Under the pieces are notes generated by a model. The model was not told where the DNA came from, made no database searches, and saw only the letters and a program-made list of their open reading frames with translations. Below, piece by piece: positions 24,601 to 36,065 of a stretch of 64,000 nt of DNA. The stretch comes from Trichuris trichiura (Eukaryota; Nematoda; Enoplea; Trichinellida; Trichuridae). The stretch covers positions 6,324,001-6,388,000 of the forward strand of contig JBAJFE010000026.1 of NCBI GenBank assembly GCA_037903355.1. Direction: 5' to 3'. A program made the position numbers and the translations under genes. Position 1 is the stretch's first letter. Each line of letters opens with the position of its first letter.

Positions 24601-27600
24601 CCAATGATGATGCCAGTACGATAAACGCATGCTCACCTTGGACGCTGCGTCTGTATTCAGCCTTTAGTTTAGCGGTGTCGTCTTTAGTGCCCCGTTGGTA
24701 GTCAGCAGTAACTGCCATAAGCGACACGTGCGGTGACGCATTTAGCTTTCCGTTTAAGTGCAGGTTACGCCAAGGTGACTCGAAAATCAAGTTCAATAGG
24801 TAAGCTTCGTCGTTATTATCCCTCTTTCTCCTACTACCTGAAATAAATGTTGCAGCCTATGTTTAGAACAACATGGAAATCTAATCACCATATCTCTTTC
24901 CCGAGCTCCTTGTTTGACGTCCTGCCTGCGGAAATTTATGATTATAGTCATAATGCAAAAGAATTTTCCGTTCGTGATGAGCAGAGATCGATAAGTCAAA
25001 TTCCACTGCACTTTCCAAAGGACTTGCAGCTTTTCTCTAAAAGAAAAGACTTATTTAGGTAAGCACAGTTCAATTTCGCTTTAAGCTGCACAGCTTTAAA
25101 TCATTAAACGCTACTGCCAGCTGAACTAAAGCAACTATGCGCCTGAAAAATAAAAATTGGCTCAATTTGATGCTACTTGTTTTTTCTATCATATCAATAA
25201 AATGAAACTCATTCTTAGCTGACATTATAGCGTATGAATTTAGTGGAACGGGTAACTTACTTTCAAGTAGGCGTGGCCACTAAATATTTGGCCCTTATCA
25301 CCAGAAAAAGTGAAATTAGCTAATTTCTTTTCATGGGTATATTCCGCTTTGATTCGAAGATTCATTGGTCTTCTGTCAGATTTTACTTCCATCAGTAATT
25401 CCCCTTTGGGATAATAAACAAAGTCCGCAGTATAGTCACTGTGTTCCGCTTTTACATGTACTCTCTTTTCCACCTAAACGTAAACCGATTATTTTATCTA
25501 TACATAGGATGTTATCTTTACCGGTGTCATTTTCCATGTTACTGTCATTTCGTAAGCCTGTGGACCATGAACGTTGTTTTTTAAATTCACTCTGAACAGC
25601 GTAGGCCCGGTGAGCAGTGCCTGCGGTGAGGTTAGCTTTTTTGGGAGCCTTTGACTATAGCATAGTTTGAAACCAAGCCATTCATTGAGCTCCTTATTTG
25701 AGCATGCATGTGTCAGATGGCTAGATGCATCCGGGGGGTAAAGTGGTGCCAAAGTGCCTCCTCTTAGCACGAATGTCTCAGATCTAAGGTCACAAAAGTT
25801 TTCGGTACCGTCAAATTAAAAAATGCACTTAATAATCAATAAAGCCCGCATGAAAACATTACAGAAAAATGAAACTGGCCAAATAAAATTATTAATACTT
25901 GGCACTCAAACAGATCAGAGTCATTCTCTAAGAAAACGGAGGGGCAACATAGGGGCACATAAAGTGACGTGAGTTACTCACTCGACGCGAAGAAGATCCA
26001 ACTCTTCTTTTGGAAGAAGAAACTTCAGATGCAAGGACTTCCCACCTTTCAGAAGGGCTGCCAGTTCCACTGCTCTATTGGCAAAGAATCGAGTTTTAAT
26101 GGACATGCCAAAACGGCTTTTGCCAGGGAGTATAGAGACCACAGCTGCGGTACGGGCGGCAACACTACCTCTTACGTTGGTCTTTATATCCACGTCGGTT
26201 TTGCCTTTTAGCAGGTCCTTGACATCGAGCTTGCCAGTAAGTGCAACATTAATGCTTGCGACGCCGTTCAAGTCGAACTGAAGTGGCAAGCCTCCAATCG
26301 TGGGCATTGTATACTTCCAGTCGGCAAAAACAACATTTCGTTTCTTTTCAAACTGAAGTAGAACTCGTTGCAACTATAGTTTGAGCAGTCATACCCATAC
26401 ATGGCGTTCCTTAGCAAGCTGCCGCATTAAGTTCTCGATTGTTGCTGATTCACGAACGAAATGCTTAGCATCCATCTCTCTACCACTGTAGTGGAAAACG
26501 TCGTCCCCGAAGATGCGAGCATAAACTGATAGGTCAAAGTTATCCTTCGTTTTCATGTGCCGTTGGAACTGCATTAAGAAAGGAACTTTGAAATCGTTGT
26601 TAGATCGTCAAACAGCCCTTACCTTGTCTGTTAAAATTCGTATCGATGGATTCGAATGGACAGAGATAGGTTCTTTAAAGTAATGTCCTTCAGGGTTTGT
26701 GAAGTATCCATCGGGGCCAAATAAATGTTCAACCAGGCTGTCAAGACCTACAGTGCGCGCTCCAATTTCAAGAAAATTGACAGATTGACCGTAAATATGC
26801 ATGGTCAAGTTCAAGAGCGCTTGGCGAGGGATATATTCGTCAGGTGAAAATATAATTGACTTTTCTACATCCAGCCCCATATTACCATGCGTAGAATAGG
26901 TAGAAAATTGAGAAAATTTGGAGAACTTTCTCGCGTCTCTGTCTACCTTCGGTTCCAGTGTCTTAAACATGAGCAGATGTCGCAAATGCTCTTGGGACGG
27001 CGAGTTTCCCTTAACGATCGAATTAAAATATGACCACATGAACGAGGCAACTAAAAATAGAGTATAGATGACGCAAAAAACTGGCATCTAAATATGTTTA
27101 AATTTCACCTTGCATGCTCGTTTCGGTTTTAAGAAGAGCAAGGATACGATCGATCATAATGTCCGTTGGACACTTCATTAGAACCATGAATGCACTTATT
27201 CGTATCTCTACAGATTCGCTTTGATCATTCAACAAAGCAAACAAAGCGGTGTTCTGAAAGAAAGCATAAACATTTAAGCTACGCGCCACAAAGTCATCAT
27301 AGGAATTTATTCTTGGAAACTTAATGCATTAATGGTTGGTATAAAGATTTGAAAATCTTCACGCAGTCAGCGGATGTACCTACTGCTCTGTTTCAATGGC
27401 TACGCTGCTTTTAAAATATCAAGACAGGTTTATGCCTTTCAAATTTCACACTAAGTAGTATACTAAGCTGACAGCTGATAATCATTACATTGTTATCATG
27501 AAATGTTGCTTCAAATACTACTAGAAATGATTAGAATGTCTAATGAACAACGTTGTGATGCAATTTTACGCATTAAAACCTGAAAAGGATTGCTTCAAAT

Positions 27601-30600
27601 AATTCTATCCAAACTTGTACTACAGAATTGCAATTGTTTAACGAATAATTAAAATAATTAACTAAAACAACATTAAAAGCAGTACAAGTTTATTTTAGTT
27701 GGTCATAACATGAACGAAATTTTTCAGAGCCGTTTGAAATTGTATAAACATATACACATCTGTTACGAAGTTAAAAATAGAAACTTTACTTCCCATACGT
27801 ACGCTTTTTGTGTATTAGTATGCGGGTACAGCCTCTTGCATGTTTGTTTATGGAAACAATGAGTTTGACACTAAGCTAACAAGCCCAGCTTTTGGAATTA
27901 AACTTGCCCCGTAATCGGTACTTGTGTAAATTTGATCCTAAATACTACGCCCCTTTTTATGGAGTTAGATAAGTATGGAGTTAGATAAGTAGGTTATGTA
28001 AACAAGCATGAAAATTCATATACTCGTTGCGAAATCTTACGCCTTTAAAGTGATACACCATTTTCAGAGGTATTCAAATATGTACGCATGCTCATGTATA
28101 TGCACATAATGCTTGTAATGGATCAACTCAGACCTGAAACTACGCGGAAAAAATGAACCCTTCGTCGTAATGGGAACACCTGCCGAATATACAGTGGAAA
28201 ACTCATATTCAGAAGAGGCATCTGAGTTAAACTGTAAATCACTAACCGCTGATGGATGGCAAGGAAGACGACGAAGAGACTGTACAGCAGCCAGTCGCAA
28301 TTCATCAGCTGCATTTTTATCGCCCAGACAGTTCAGCTGATGTTGAAGACCAGCTGAGGGGACATCAATGTTTCCTGCGGCACGGAGAGCGAAAAGCATC
28401 TAAAACCTTTCATTTAAGGCACTTTTCTTACAACAGAAATGTGACAGACTTTGTCAAAAGCTTCGGGTGAGCGTGGATTGCATCCATGCGTGAGGTGGCC
28501 ACTTAGAGCATCGAGAGCCTGAACGATTTCACGATGGCTAGCACAGTGACTGTGATGAGCACAGTATTTGTGTATGACGTTTGACAGTCGAAAAAGTTCT
28601 GACAAAACTCAAAATCATAAAGGTAAACAAAAGAAGAAAACTACCTTCTTTCTCTGATTTTTTAATTAATGGTGTAAGGCTGGATATAACATCCAAAGTC
28701 GGATTGTCTATGAAAATTAGCGAATCTAGCCATCTCTTTTTCTGCTCCTCTGTTTGTTGACGTTGCGACAAGTGATCTACGATGAAGCTTACGCAGGAAG
28801 GTGAACCGCACGCGGAAAGGCCGTCCGCAATGTAATTCAACTGCGCATCACATTGGTGCTGTTTTTCCACTCTATTCCAAACTTCTTCTATATCTGTCCG
28901 AGTAACTCGAGTTAGGCAATGCACCAATTCACTGAACAAATCAGGGGTGTCTCGAACAACCTCTGAAGAAGCGGCACAAAACTTTGGCAACAAGGCTTGC
29001 AACTTGGAGACAGCATCGGACGATATTTCTCTTTCTTGATCAGAGTAATCAAAATACAAAGGTTGATGGCTCCTTTGTTCTGTAAGTTAATGCGAGCTGT
29101 TATAGATGGTATGCATAGACAAAAAAGACTCCACCTGTTGGCACTGCCTCTGCTGCGGAGTCGCGGTAGGACAGTTCCATTTCCGCATAAACAAACAGAC
29201 CGCCCCTGGCATCAGTGTACGCGGGAGCAAACGTGTTTGATTCTTCGCAGGAAGCCCTGTGCAAGATTTTGTTTCTTAATTCCTGCGTACATCTTTGTTG
29301 TCCACTGAACAGCGGTACATTTTGATAATTCTGAAAGCACTTGAACTAACTCTGGAAATTTTGCATTGGTGCACCACCGAACGGGACTTATACGGAACCA
29401 TTCTGCCAAACGAGCCGTGACCTCTATTTTGACAAGAATTTAGGTATTTTGTCTTCGTCACTAAGAGGCTATTGCCAGAGACTTTTCCCCTGTATGACGT
29501 GGGGCACAAACCGCTGACATCAGCCTAAGGAAAATAAATTCCATTGTATTTGGAGAAAAAAGTACAAAAATGAGAAACGAACCTCTTCCACCTCGCTCTC
29601 CAACGCAGTCTCTTCATAGAGGTTTTGAAATGCAGAGAGTATTCCTCTCTTTATGTTTACGGACCAGATCGGCTCCACAGGATCAGGACAAATGCTGCGA
29701 ATGGCACCGTTGTCGAAAGAAAATTGAGTGGTATATTTCTCCAGCACTTCAAGGTCCAACTGGGCAGTTCCACCTCCAGTCTGTTCGGCACTGATTATCT
29801 GCAAAGCGCAGATATTTCCACATAAGAAATTCCTCTCAGACGCATATAAGAAAAAGCAGTGTCTAACCTTCATCGTAAATTCGCACGGTGCCATAGCATA
29901 CAAGTAGACTTTCCCATTCAAGTTATAGGTGAGAACTTCTGGACTTCTATCAGTTCCATTATATGCGACTTTCGTTTTCAGCTGCCAGTCATAAGCGTAA
30001 CGGTATCCGCGGTCAAAATGGAACTTATCATTTTTTCCTACGATAAATTTGTTTGATTTTGCTAATCTTATCAGCAAACGTTGTACTTATCGTAATGCAA
30101 CGAACGTATAAGGAAACTATAGAGTTGGTATTAACACTTAAGGCGACATTTTTAATGCCATCAAAAAGTTTCCTATTTGCCTTATCTGATAAAAGAGCAG
30201 AGCAACTGTTTTGTCAGGCAAAGGTAAATCCGCAAACGTCACTGTGAGAAATGGTGCAAACAAGTTTACAACCGAGCTCAACAGCCATCCATATTGCGCT
30301 AGATTGTATCGTCAAAAGAGCCGGCGCAGTTTGTTGAACGATAAAAGGCAATGAATTACAATATGATTTTATAGGAGCAATGAGTAGGAATACGTAAACG
30401 TGCGACGAAAGAAAAATTTTCACGGCATATTTTACATTATGTTCATCTGGAAACTGATCATGCATTCGTAATCTATACTGAGATAGGCTGAGGGTAAACT
30501 TCATTAGACGCACCTAACAAAGCTTCAGCCTATCAGACTGCACAGTATCCGTATCTTGGCAGTCTATGCTTTATCGCTTCTTAAGGCTATTCCATCTACG

Positions 30601-31704
30601 ACCATAGCAGCAAGCACCAAAGGGCAACAGGACTGCAGAGGTAAGACTAAACTTATTCGAAGTTACTTGCCCCTAAGAACCGTCTAGGACAGTTTCCAAT
30701 AGATTTCAGACATATACGTATTCTTGCTATCTGTAAAACAGGTGAAAGCAGTATTCCGCAAGAAAGATTGAAATACTAAACATTATCTTACATTAAATTC
30801 ACAAATTTTTAATATCAGCTTCTGATGCTGTAAGTTTACTTGAATACAAGCAATAAAAAAACAACATGGTGGTTTGGAAGAAACCTACGCTGCGAAACAT
30901 TTTTTCAGACTGCCCACATGCCATTGTCCAAACTCGGTGGGAATTATTAATAGCAATGGAATACAAGGTTTGAACTCCAAGAACGCTGAAAAGCAGCATT
31001 ATTAAAGCTATATTTAAATATTTTGACCAATTTGGCATGCCTACTAATACTCAGAAATTTTACTAGCTGCATCCTTTACTATAAGGGCTAATTCAAAGTC
31101 TGTTAGTAATATTCGCGCAGCGTTCCTTGTGCTAAGACTCGTACTTTTTGTGGTACAAGGTCCTCTTTCTTATTCATTGGCACTTTACTGAGCACCGCTA
31201 ATCGTAAGATTGTACCATATAAGCTCGTTGTTGAATGACAAGTAAACTTTCCAGTCAAGAACAATATTCTAGATCAGAAAGAAGGTAATAGGTTAAACTA
31301 CGACTGCAGCATTCTCCAGATTTGGAGTTCCATCCATTTGGTTAAAACCTTGTGCTCTGCATAAACGTTTTTGGCAGAGCGCAGCAGCACGGAAAATCAG
31401 TTCTGATAGCAGCAGAAACCCATTTTCCAATAAAAGTAGGAACTTTTTAAAATATACATTACTCTTAACTTCCAAACAATAACGCGTATTCACTCCTGTG
31501 AATCTAGAACAACAGCAACTTGATTAAGTTCAATAACTGCCTTAAACGCGGACCGTCCCTATGGAACACAACTCCGTTTGCAAACACAATCTTACCGGAA
31601 CATTCAGCAAAGCAGGCGTCACCATGTGTTTTGGAGGACGCTTCTGCAAAGACACAACATAAAATGGTTAAACGAATTGAAACAGCTAACTTTGATGTAA
31701 GCAT
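14746..31704 (-). CDS. Large lipid transfer protein (apolipophorin/apoB-like) with VWD and vWA-like tail
   Basis: Secreted lipid-carrier precursor of the vitellogenin/apolipophorin/apoB family. Exons in order: 31704-31596, 30037-29868, 29798-29583, 29524-29351, 29304-29233, 29147-29135, 29079-28645, 28598-28432, 28399-28247, 27253-27109, 27050-26623, 26568-26401, 26352-25982, 25783-25522, 25473-25261, 25036-24889, 24837-24524, 24469-24095, 22711-22313, 22258-22068, 22018-21320, 21265-20731, 20673-20540, 20488-20159, 19550-19249, 19199-19012, 18613-18459, 18408-18264, 17507-17345, 17284-17199, 17142-16909, 16860-16623, 16572-16358, 16315-16120, 16065-15673, 15624-15458, 15120-14746. All joins keep phase and give 9,078 nt (3,025 aa). 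Residues 1-20 form a signal peptide. FHFDRGYRYAYDW, DPVEPIWSVNIKRGILSA and GNSLLVTKTKYLNSC are vitellogenin-N hallmarks. GADAT-like and amphipathic beta-rich repeats fill the middle. Length resembles insect apolipophorin precursors (about 3,300 aa). Confidence 0.87.
15673..16572 (-). other. von Willebrand factor D (VWD) domain of the lipid carrier
   Basis: Three exons (16572-16358, 16315-16120, 16065-15673) encode the VWD order: AVLFGDSHYITFD, then FVGKCSYLLARDF, ISFDGKVKVDDQ and GLLGINDYEPHND, followed by a cysteine-rich stretch. This is the C-terminal domain order of insect apolipophorin and vitellogenins. It begins near residue 2578. GLLG is followed by I-N-D where many VWD domains have N-x-D/N-G, so any calcium-site role is uncertain. 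Confidence 0.82.
22712..24094 (-). other. 1.4 kb intron of the lipid-transfer gene
   Basis: Bounded by GTAAGT after 24095 and TTGCAG before 22711, both in phase 0. It contains A/T-rich sequence and an 81-codon frame of low complexity on the other strand (23081-23326, hydrophobic then Lys-rich) that I take as chance. No repeat family was recognised. The other long introns are 31595-30038, 28246-27254, 20158-19551 and 18263-17508; nothing definite was found in them. Confidence 0.6.
24821..24832 (-). other. Basic RRKR cleavage motif in the lipid-transfer precursor
   Basis: The exon starting at 24837 opens with G-S-R-R-K-R-D-N. In the assembled protein the RRKR lies at residues 1084-1087. It fits the furin consensus R-x-K/R-R and sits in a hydrophilic linker between two beta-sheet-rich blocks. 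Insect apolipophorin precursors are cut by furin into apoLp-II and apoLp-I at one such site, although nearer the N-terminus. Cleavage here is inferred, not shown. Confidence 0.55.
25982..31704 (-). other. N-terminal lipid-transfer module (signal peptide, vitellogenin-N, DUF1943-like)
   Basis: The first ATG exon (31704-31596) encodes a short basic n-region, a hydrophobic LTILCCVFA core and a plausible cleavage before EASSK. It then has two cysteines (GDACFAECSG) that join in phase to KNDKFHFDRG. The helical superhelix is seen in exons 29079-26623: repeats such as ISSDAVSKLQALLPKFC, EIRISAFMVLMKCP and VASFMWSYFNSI, the last being the typical end of the vitellogenin-N helical domain. The DUF1943-like lipid cavity sheets follow (WKYTMPTIGGLPLQFDLNGVA, exon 26352-25982). 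This module binds and transports lipid in the family. Confidence 0.8.
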
Positions 31705-32672
31705 AAGAAAAGAAAGAATACAAAATATGTCAAGTGACTCTTCATTAGCGCCGAGTGGAAAAGTGCTCTTGACTAACACTCACAATGGTCGACTGACTAA
31801 GTTGACTGACTATGCTGCGCTATGCAGAAGGACAACATATAGATAAGAATTTTAATTTACGACCTTGGAAGTTTGCTCTTGTTTTAAGTTTGAAAAGCAC
31901 AAACGGTTGATTACTGCTTATCGCCCTGTCGGCAAACTAAGCAGAACCCGAAACTGAACAGCAGAAACTGCCGAGCATGCTGGCGCTGATTGCGTTGTGA
32001 CGCATTCTGTTTGCCAGCCTTACTTATACTCTCATTTATAAACAATGTCCAACGAATTTTAAACCTGATAATGATGCTTTTCAAAGTCCGCTTCGCATTT
32101 GACTGACGATATGAAACATAAACGACAAAAGATAACACCATAAAACTCTGAAACTCCGTTGGCAAGGTATAACACTCGAAAGTCATACCTGTATTTTCAG
32201 TCTTTTCAAAGCTATAAAACGGTTTAGACATTAAGAGAAACTTTTTAAACCTTCTCAAACTTCCATGCAACATAAAGTGTTTACAATACTAAGGGTGTCG
32301 TAAACTAATAAAAACTGCAAGAGTTATGACCGCGCTTGAACAAGCAGATTGCGACAGTTAACAAACCGCTTTTTCTGCTAGCTTTCTACTTTATATTCGG
32401 AAAACACGATCCTGCAAATGGCCGCTGCCATGTATAAACGCAGTGTAAGGCTTAACTGCTACTAAATTAAAATTCTATTTGTGAAATCTAGCCATCGAAC
32501 TTGTCTGAAATCGGGGTTCTTGACGAAAAGGTGACCATCGTCCTCTCAACCCCGTTGCATCCAACAATATTGCGCAGGTAATCTTAATCCGTGGAAGAAA
32601 CTTCAAGTTTACTCATACAACCAGCATGGTCTACTATCTCAACTATTTAATACTCGCAGACACCTCATTTAC
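31705..32672. other. Intergenic region upstream of the lipid carrier
   Basis: Upstream of the lipid-carrier start and downstream of the PP1-like stop. It is A/T rich with no coding match. It should carry the lipid-carrier promoter, but no TATA element was identified with confidence. Confidence 0.4.
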
Positions 32673-33581
32673 TTATGGATTAAAAGTATCATTAAAATGA
32701 GTTGGAGTAAGCTGCAATATACGACATTTCAAGTTTTTATCCACATGCACAATGCCTGCAGCATTAGAAAATACCCCACAATAATTCGGAGCACTGAATA
32801 CTGTTAGCAGTTTATCACCAGCAAAAAATTCAAAACCATAATCGACCACTTGGTGGGCCCGAATGATCAGATCAATGTCGAGCTTGCGGCAGAATTCGTG
32901 CACAACGTCGGGGCCAAACGTATGACCAATGCCACGTTTACTAGTACCCCAACCATTCTTTTCCCTATTAGGATCTGACCACAGTAAGTCAGAAACGAAA
33001 GTCTCTTGCACAATGCTCAAGGGACGGCGTATCGACCTAACCTGATCCATGTCCGTAAGGTTGGGAGATAAGCCACCGTGCAGACAAAATATTCTGCCCG
33101 ATATCAGACCAGCAATAGGAAGATAAGCAAAGGCTTCTTGAATCTTTAAGTAGGCTGCTGAACTATATCGTTCCTCGCACTCCTGATAAAATCCATAAAC
33201 CCGATTAACCGCATGGCATTCGTGGTTTCCGCGTAAAATGTAAAAGTCGTTCGGAAACAAGCTCTTGAAAAGAAACATCAGAACTATCACCTCAATTCCT
33301 TGGCGGCCACGATCAACGTAGTCTCCAAGAAACAAGTAACGCTTGTCCGGTGGCCAACCACCTCGTTCGAACAGGCGAATTAAATCGAAAAATTGACCGT
33401 GCGTATCGCCACAGACCAGAACTGGAGCATCAACTTCAAGAAGACTTGCCTCTTTCCTTAAAATCGTGAGCACTTTTTCGACCAACTCCACCAATTCGGA
33501 TTCGTCCAATTCCATGTAGGCGTAACTCTTGGCGAGCAGCCCACCAAGGAAATTGGAAGGATCATCCGGGTCTCTCGGCAT
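32673..33581 (-). CDS. PP1-like serine/threonine protein phosphatase, intronless
   Basis: Metal-dependent phosphoprotein phosphatase of the PPP family, closest in layout to PP1 catalytic subunits. One uninterrupted exon of 302 codons. All metal and catalytic motifs are present: GDTHGQ, GDYVDRG, GNHECHAVNRVYGFY, CLHGGLSPNL and RAHQVVDYGFEFFAG. SAPNYCGVFSNAA replaces the usual SAPNYCGEFDNAG, and GDTHGQ has Thr where PP1 has Ile. The start at MPRDPDD was chosen because a further 35 in-frame codons upstream are hydrophobic and unlike any PP1 N-terminus. The C-terminus lacks the long PP1 tail. Absence of introns amid intron-rich neighbours suggests a retroposed copy. Such divergent PP1-like genes are often germline-expressed in invertebrates (inference). 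Confidence 0.9.
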   Translation of the reverse strand: MPRDPDDPSNFLGGLLAKSYAYMELDESELVELVEKVLTILRKEASLLEVDAPVLVCGDTHGQFFDLIRLFERGGWPPDKRYLFLGDYVDRGRQGIEVIVLMFLFKSLFPNDFYILRGNHECHAVNRVYGFYQECEERYSSAAYLKIQEAFAYLPIAGLISGRIFCLHGGLSPNLTDMDQVRSIRRPLSIVQETFVSDLLWSDPNREKNGWGTSKRGIGHTFGPDVVHEFCRKLDIDLIIRAHQVVDYGFEFFAGDKLLTVFSAPNYCGVFSNAAGIVHVDKNLKCRILQLTPTHFNDTFNP

Positions 33582-34199
33582 AATGCTCACGAGGAGCAAA
33601 AATAATAACCATTCGGAAGAAAGAGCACTCACCAAAAGCAGTTTTAAAGCGAACTTTAAATATTCATATTTCTTACTTAAAAACAATCCCAGCGGAATCC
33701 TTCTGATTCAGCTAAAGCAGATTCTGACAGTAGCAAATTATCTGCTATGGACGGCAAAGAATAGTTTAAATAAAGTGTCATTTCTGATCACACACAGATT
33801 TCGCACAAATGAGCGGAGCAGAGACCAACAAATATTTGCTGGTTTACTTGGTTATGTGTTGCTTTCTGTAATTTGTGAACTTACTGTCTCGCATAAATGA
33901 GCTGCCGCTTCATGCAAAACTATGACAAATCTTTTTTTAAATTAGCAATAAATTAACATTACGGTGGACAATGTTCACACTACCGTAAGTTTATTCTGCG
34001 CTATTTGGCCCTTTCATTTCTGCTGAAGCTAAGAAATGCATGGCAACGAAAAATACGAGCAGCAAACTGCTACGACGCTTCCAGTCGTCACTCCCACACT
34101 TCTGACTGTAAAAACAACCATAAAAGTGGACGAGATTACCTTACAACATGCAGAAGGAAACCAACTGCACAATTTGAAACAGACTCAAGTTAGTTCACC

Positions 34200-34481
34200 G
34201 TGAAAGGATGTGACCTGTGTAGAGAAGCTCTTGGAGAGCATTGAGTGTATAAGGAACTAGGACACTGATAAAGAGATCTTCGACATCGTAGCTGGCTAGA
34301 AAGTCATTGGGAGAGATCTTGAAGAGACTGGGGAATCTCGTTGTCCTAGAAGCGGCTGGATGATACTTCCAAAGTATGAACTAAGCTTGTATGTGATGCT
34401 CTGGATTGAACAAACTATCGATAGGAATGGTACGCCAGGTTTGTGGACCTTCGGTGGACCATACATCTCTGCATATTTCAA
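34200..34481 (-). pseudogene. Penelope-like reverse transcriptase relic
   Basis: The minus strand reads YGPPKVHKPGVPFLSI, then YKLSSYFGSIIQPLLGQ. In another frame it continues NDFLASYDVEDLF and YTLNALQELL. These align in order with the RT segments KIHKPGVPLRPV, SYLKTIIQPLTGK and SYDVKDLF of the intact element at 45222-47830. The fragment is diverged, frame-shifted and truncated at both ends. It is unlikely to be expressed. Confidence 0.75.
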
Positions 34482-35873
34482 GGAAAAGGAACATTTTTTC
34501 TCTTCTCCTCTTGTTTTTACCTGATGCTCCTGTTATCCGTCTTTGTTCTTTGTTCCTGACCTTCGGTTCTCCTTACTTTGAACTTCACTGTTTTTTTCTG
34601 TTATTTTAGTTACTTCCAGCTTTTCTCTTCCTCCTCTTTGTTAAACACTCTTTATCAACTCTCTATGTGGTGGAAACGATTAAACTTTAGCAACGACACA
34701 AATGCACTTTTAACGCTTACCGTAAAAAAATCAAGAAATTAAGATTTCAAGAAATCAATAACAACAGGGAAGTCCCTTCGATGCCAACGATACGAGAAAT
34801 CAAGAGAAGTTAGCATGATAAGAAAATAAGACACCATAAGAGCAACAAACAAGCGAAAGCTGACCTTCCAGCTATTACAAACTTCGCTTACCCCCTGCAC
34901 AGGCCATGTAACTAACCTGACCTAACCCTACATTACTAACTTCACCGCATATAGGGCCTGTACTTGTGATCGTTGAAAACGGAGCGCGCTAGGTTTTGAA
35001 AGCTCCGAGGATTATTAAATATACGAAAATTTCAAAACGCCGTTGCAAAGTCTTTCATTTTCGATCCATGAAAACTGTTGAAATCAATATCGTACGTAAC
35101 GAGGGCTTATTGTGACAGTTTAACTACACCTGCATATATGGCTTCGAAGACAAAAACTATTTCTCCAATTGCCTGTACTTTAAAAACTTTTAAAATCAAA
35201 AAACATTAGCTAAACTGAGAAAGTCAACGGAAGTGGTTACCCTCACGAAACTACCATTCTTACATGTTACAAAGCTAGTACATTGTCGTAGCATTGTAGC
35301 TTTAAACATACATGACCGAAACTAATGCCACAATATCCTTCAGCTTGATTGGTTAGGTGTTTTAAAAAATAAATACCCGTTACGAAGGGAATAAAATCAG
35401 CTCTGTTTGGTGAAGCAGTTATTCAATCAACAGGAGCATTAATAGAAACAAATACCTTTCTAGGCTATACAAGATTCGTGACCTCTAATTGCCGATTGAT
35501 GGTCTTTCAGATGACGGGATATGCTAATAGCTATGTTAGCCTTTTACGCAATGTCCAATGTGTTAACACAATCTACATAGGACAAGTCTTCTGGTAATAT
35601 TTAAGCACTTACTAGCCTACGCTTGAAGAAAATTAAATTATTTTGCTCATAGGAATGTGGAGCGAACCTATTAAAATGCAGACAGAAAGACAGTAAGGTT
35701 GGAAAGCACTTTCGTATTTTTTACTAGAAAAATTGTCAAAGAATTTCGTGTAATTATTAATTACCAAGCAGAGCAGTCTTTGGTTCCATTGTGAAAACCA
35801 TTCGCACAAACTCATGGATATAACACAAAATATATTTCAGTTGAAATGTTATAGAAACAAACAGGCAGGTAAC

Positions 35874-35879
35874 TTTATT
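35874..35879 (-). terminator. Candidate poly(A) signal, GLDC
   Basis: AATAAA on the minus strand, about 190 bases beyond the GLDC stop codon. Confidence 0.35.
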
Positions 35880-36065
35880 CTTCACTCAGTGCAATAAATG
35901 CAGGTTAAAGGCTAACATATTGAACCCGCTGTTATCTCGACAGTTAACATGGTAATACCCATTTAACAAAAAATCCCTTCTAACATTCCGCCTTACGCCA
36001 ACAGCAGACCTTTGCGACTTCAACAATTATGCTGATTCGCAAATAGATTTTAAAAGTTAAGTTGA

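Larger units (their letters stand above)
33582..36065. other. Intergenic region with repeat relics
   Basis: Lies between the PP1-like start and the GLDC stop. It includes a Penelope-type reverse transcriptase relic (about 34200-34481). Near 34995-35025 is a short sequence (GAAAGCTCCGAGGATTATTAAAT) resembling one arm of the foldback family at 779-960. The rest is A/T rich with no coding match. Confidence 0.45.

Noticed and set aside
30799..31038. Minus-strand frame starting MPNWSKYLNIALIMLL, at first taken as the signal-peptide exon of the lipid carrier
   Set aside because: Its good donor gives the wrong phase for the next exon. The frame at 31704-31596 has a better signal peptide, the expected cysteine pair and the right phase.
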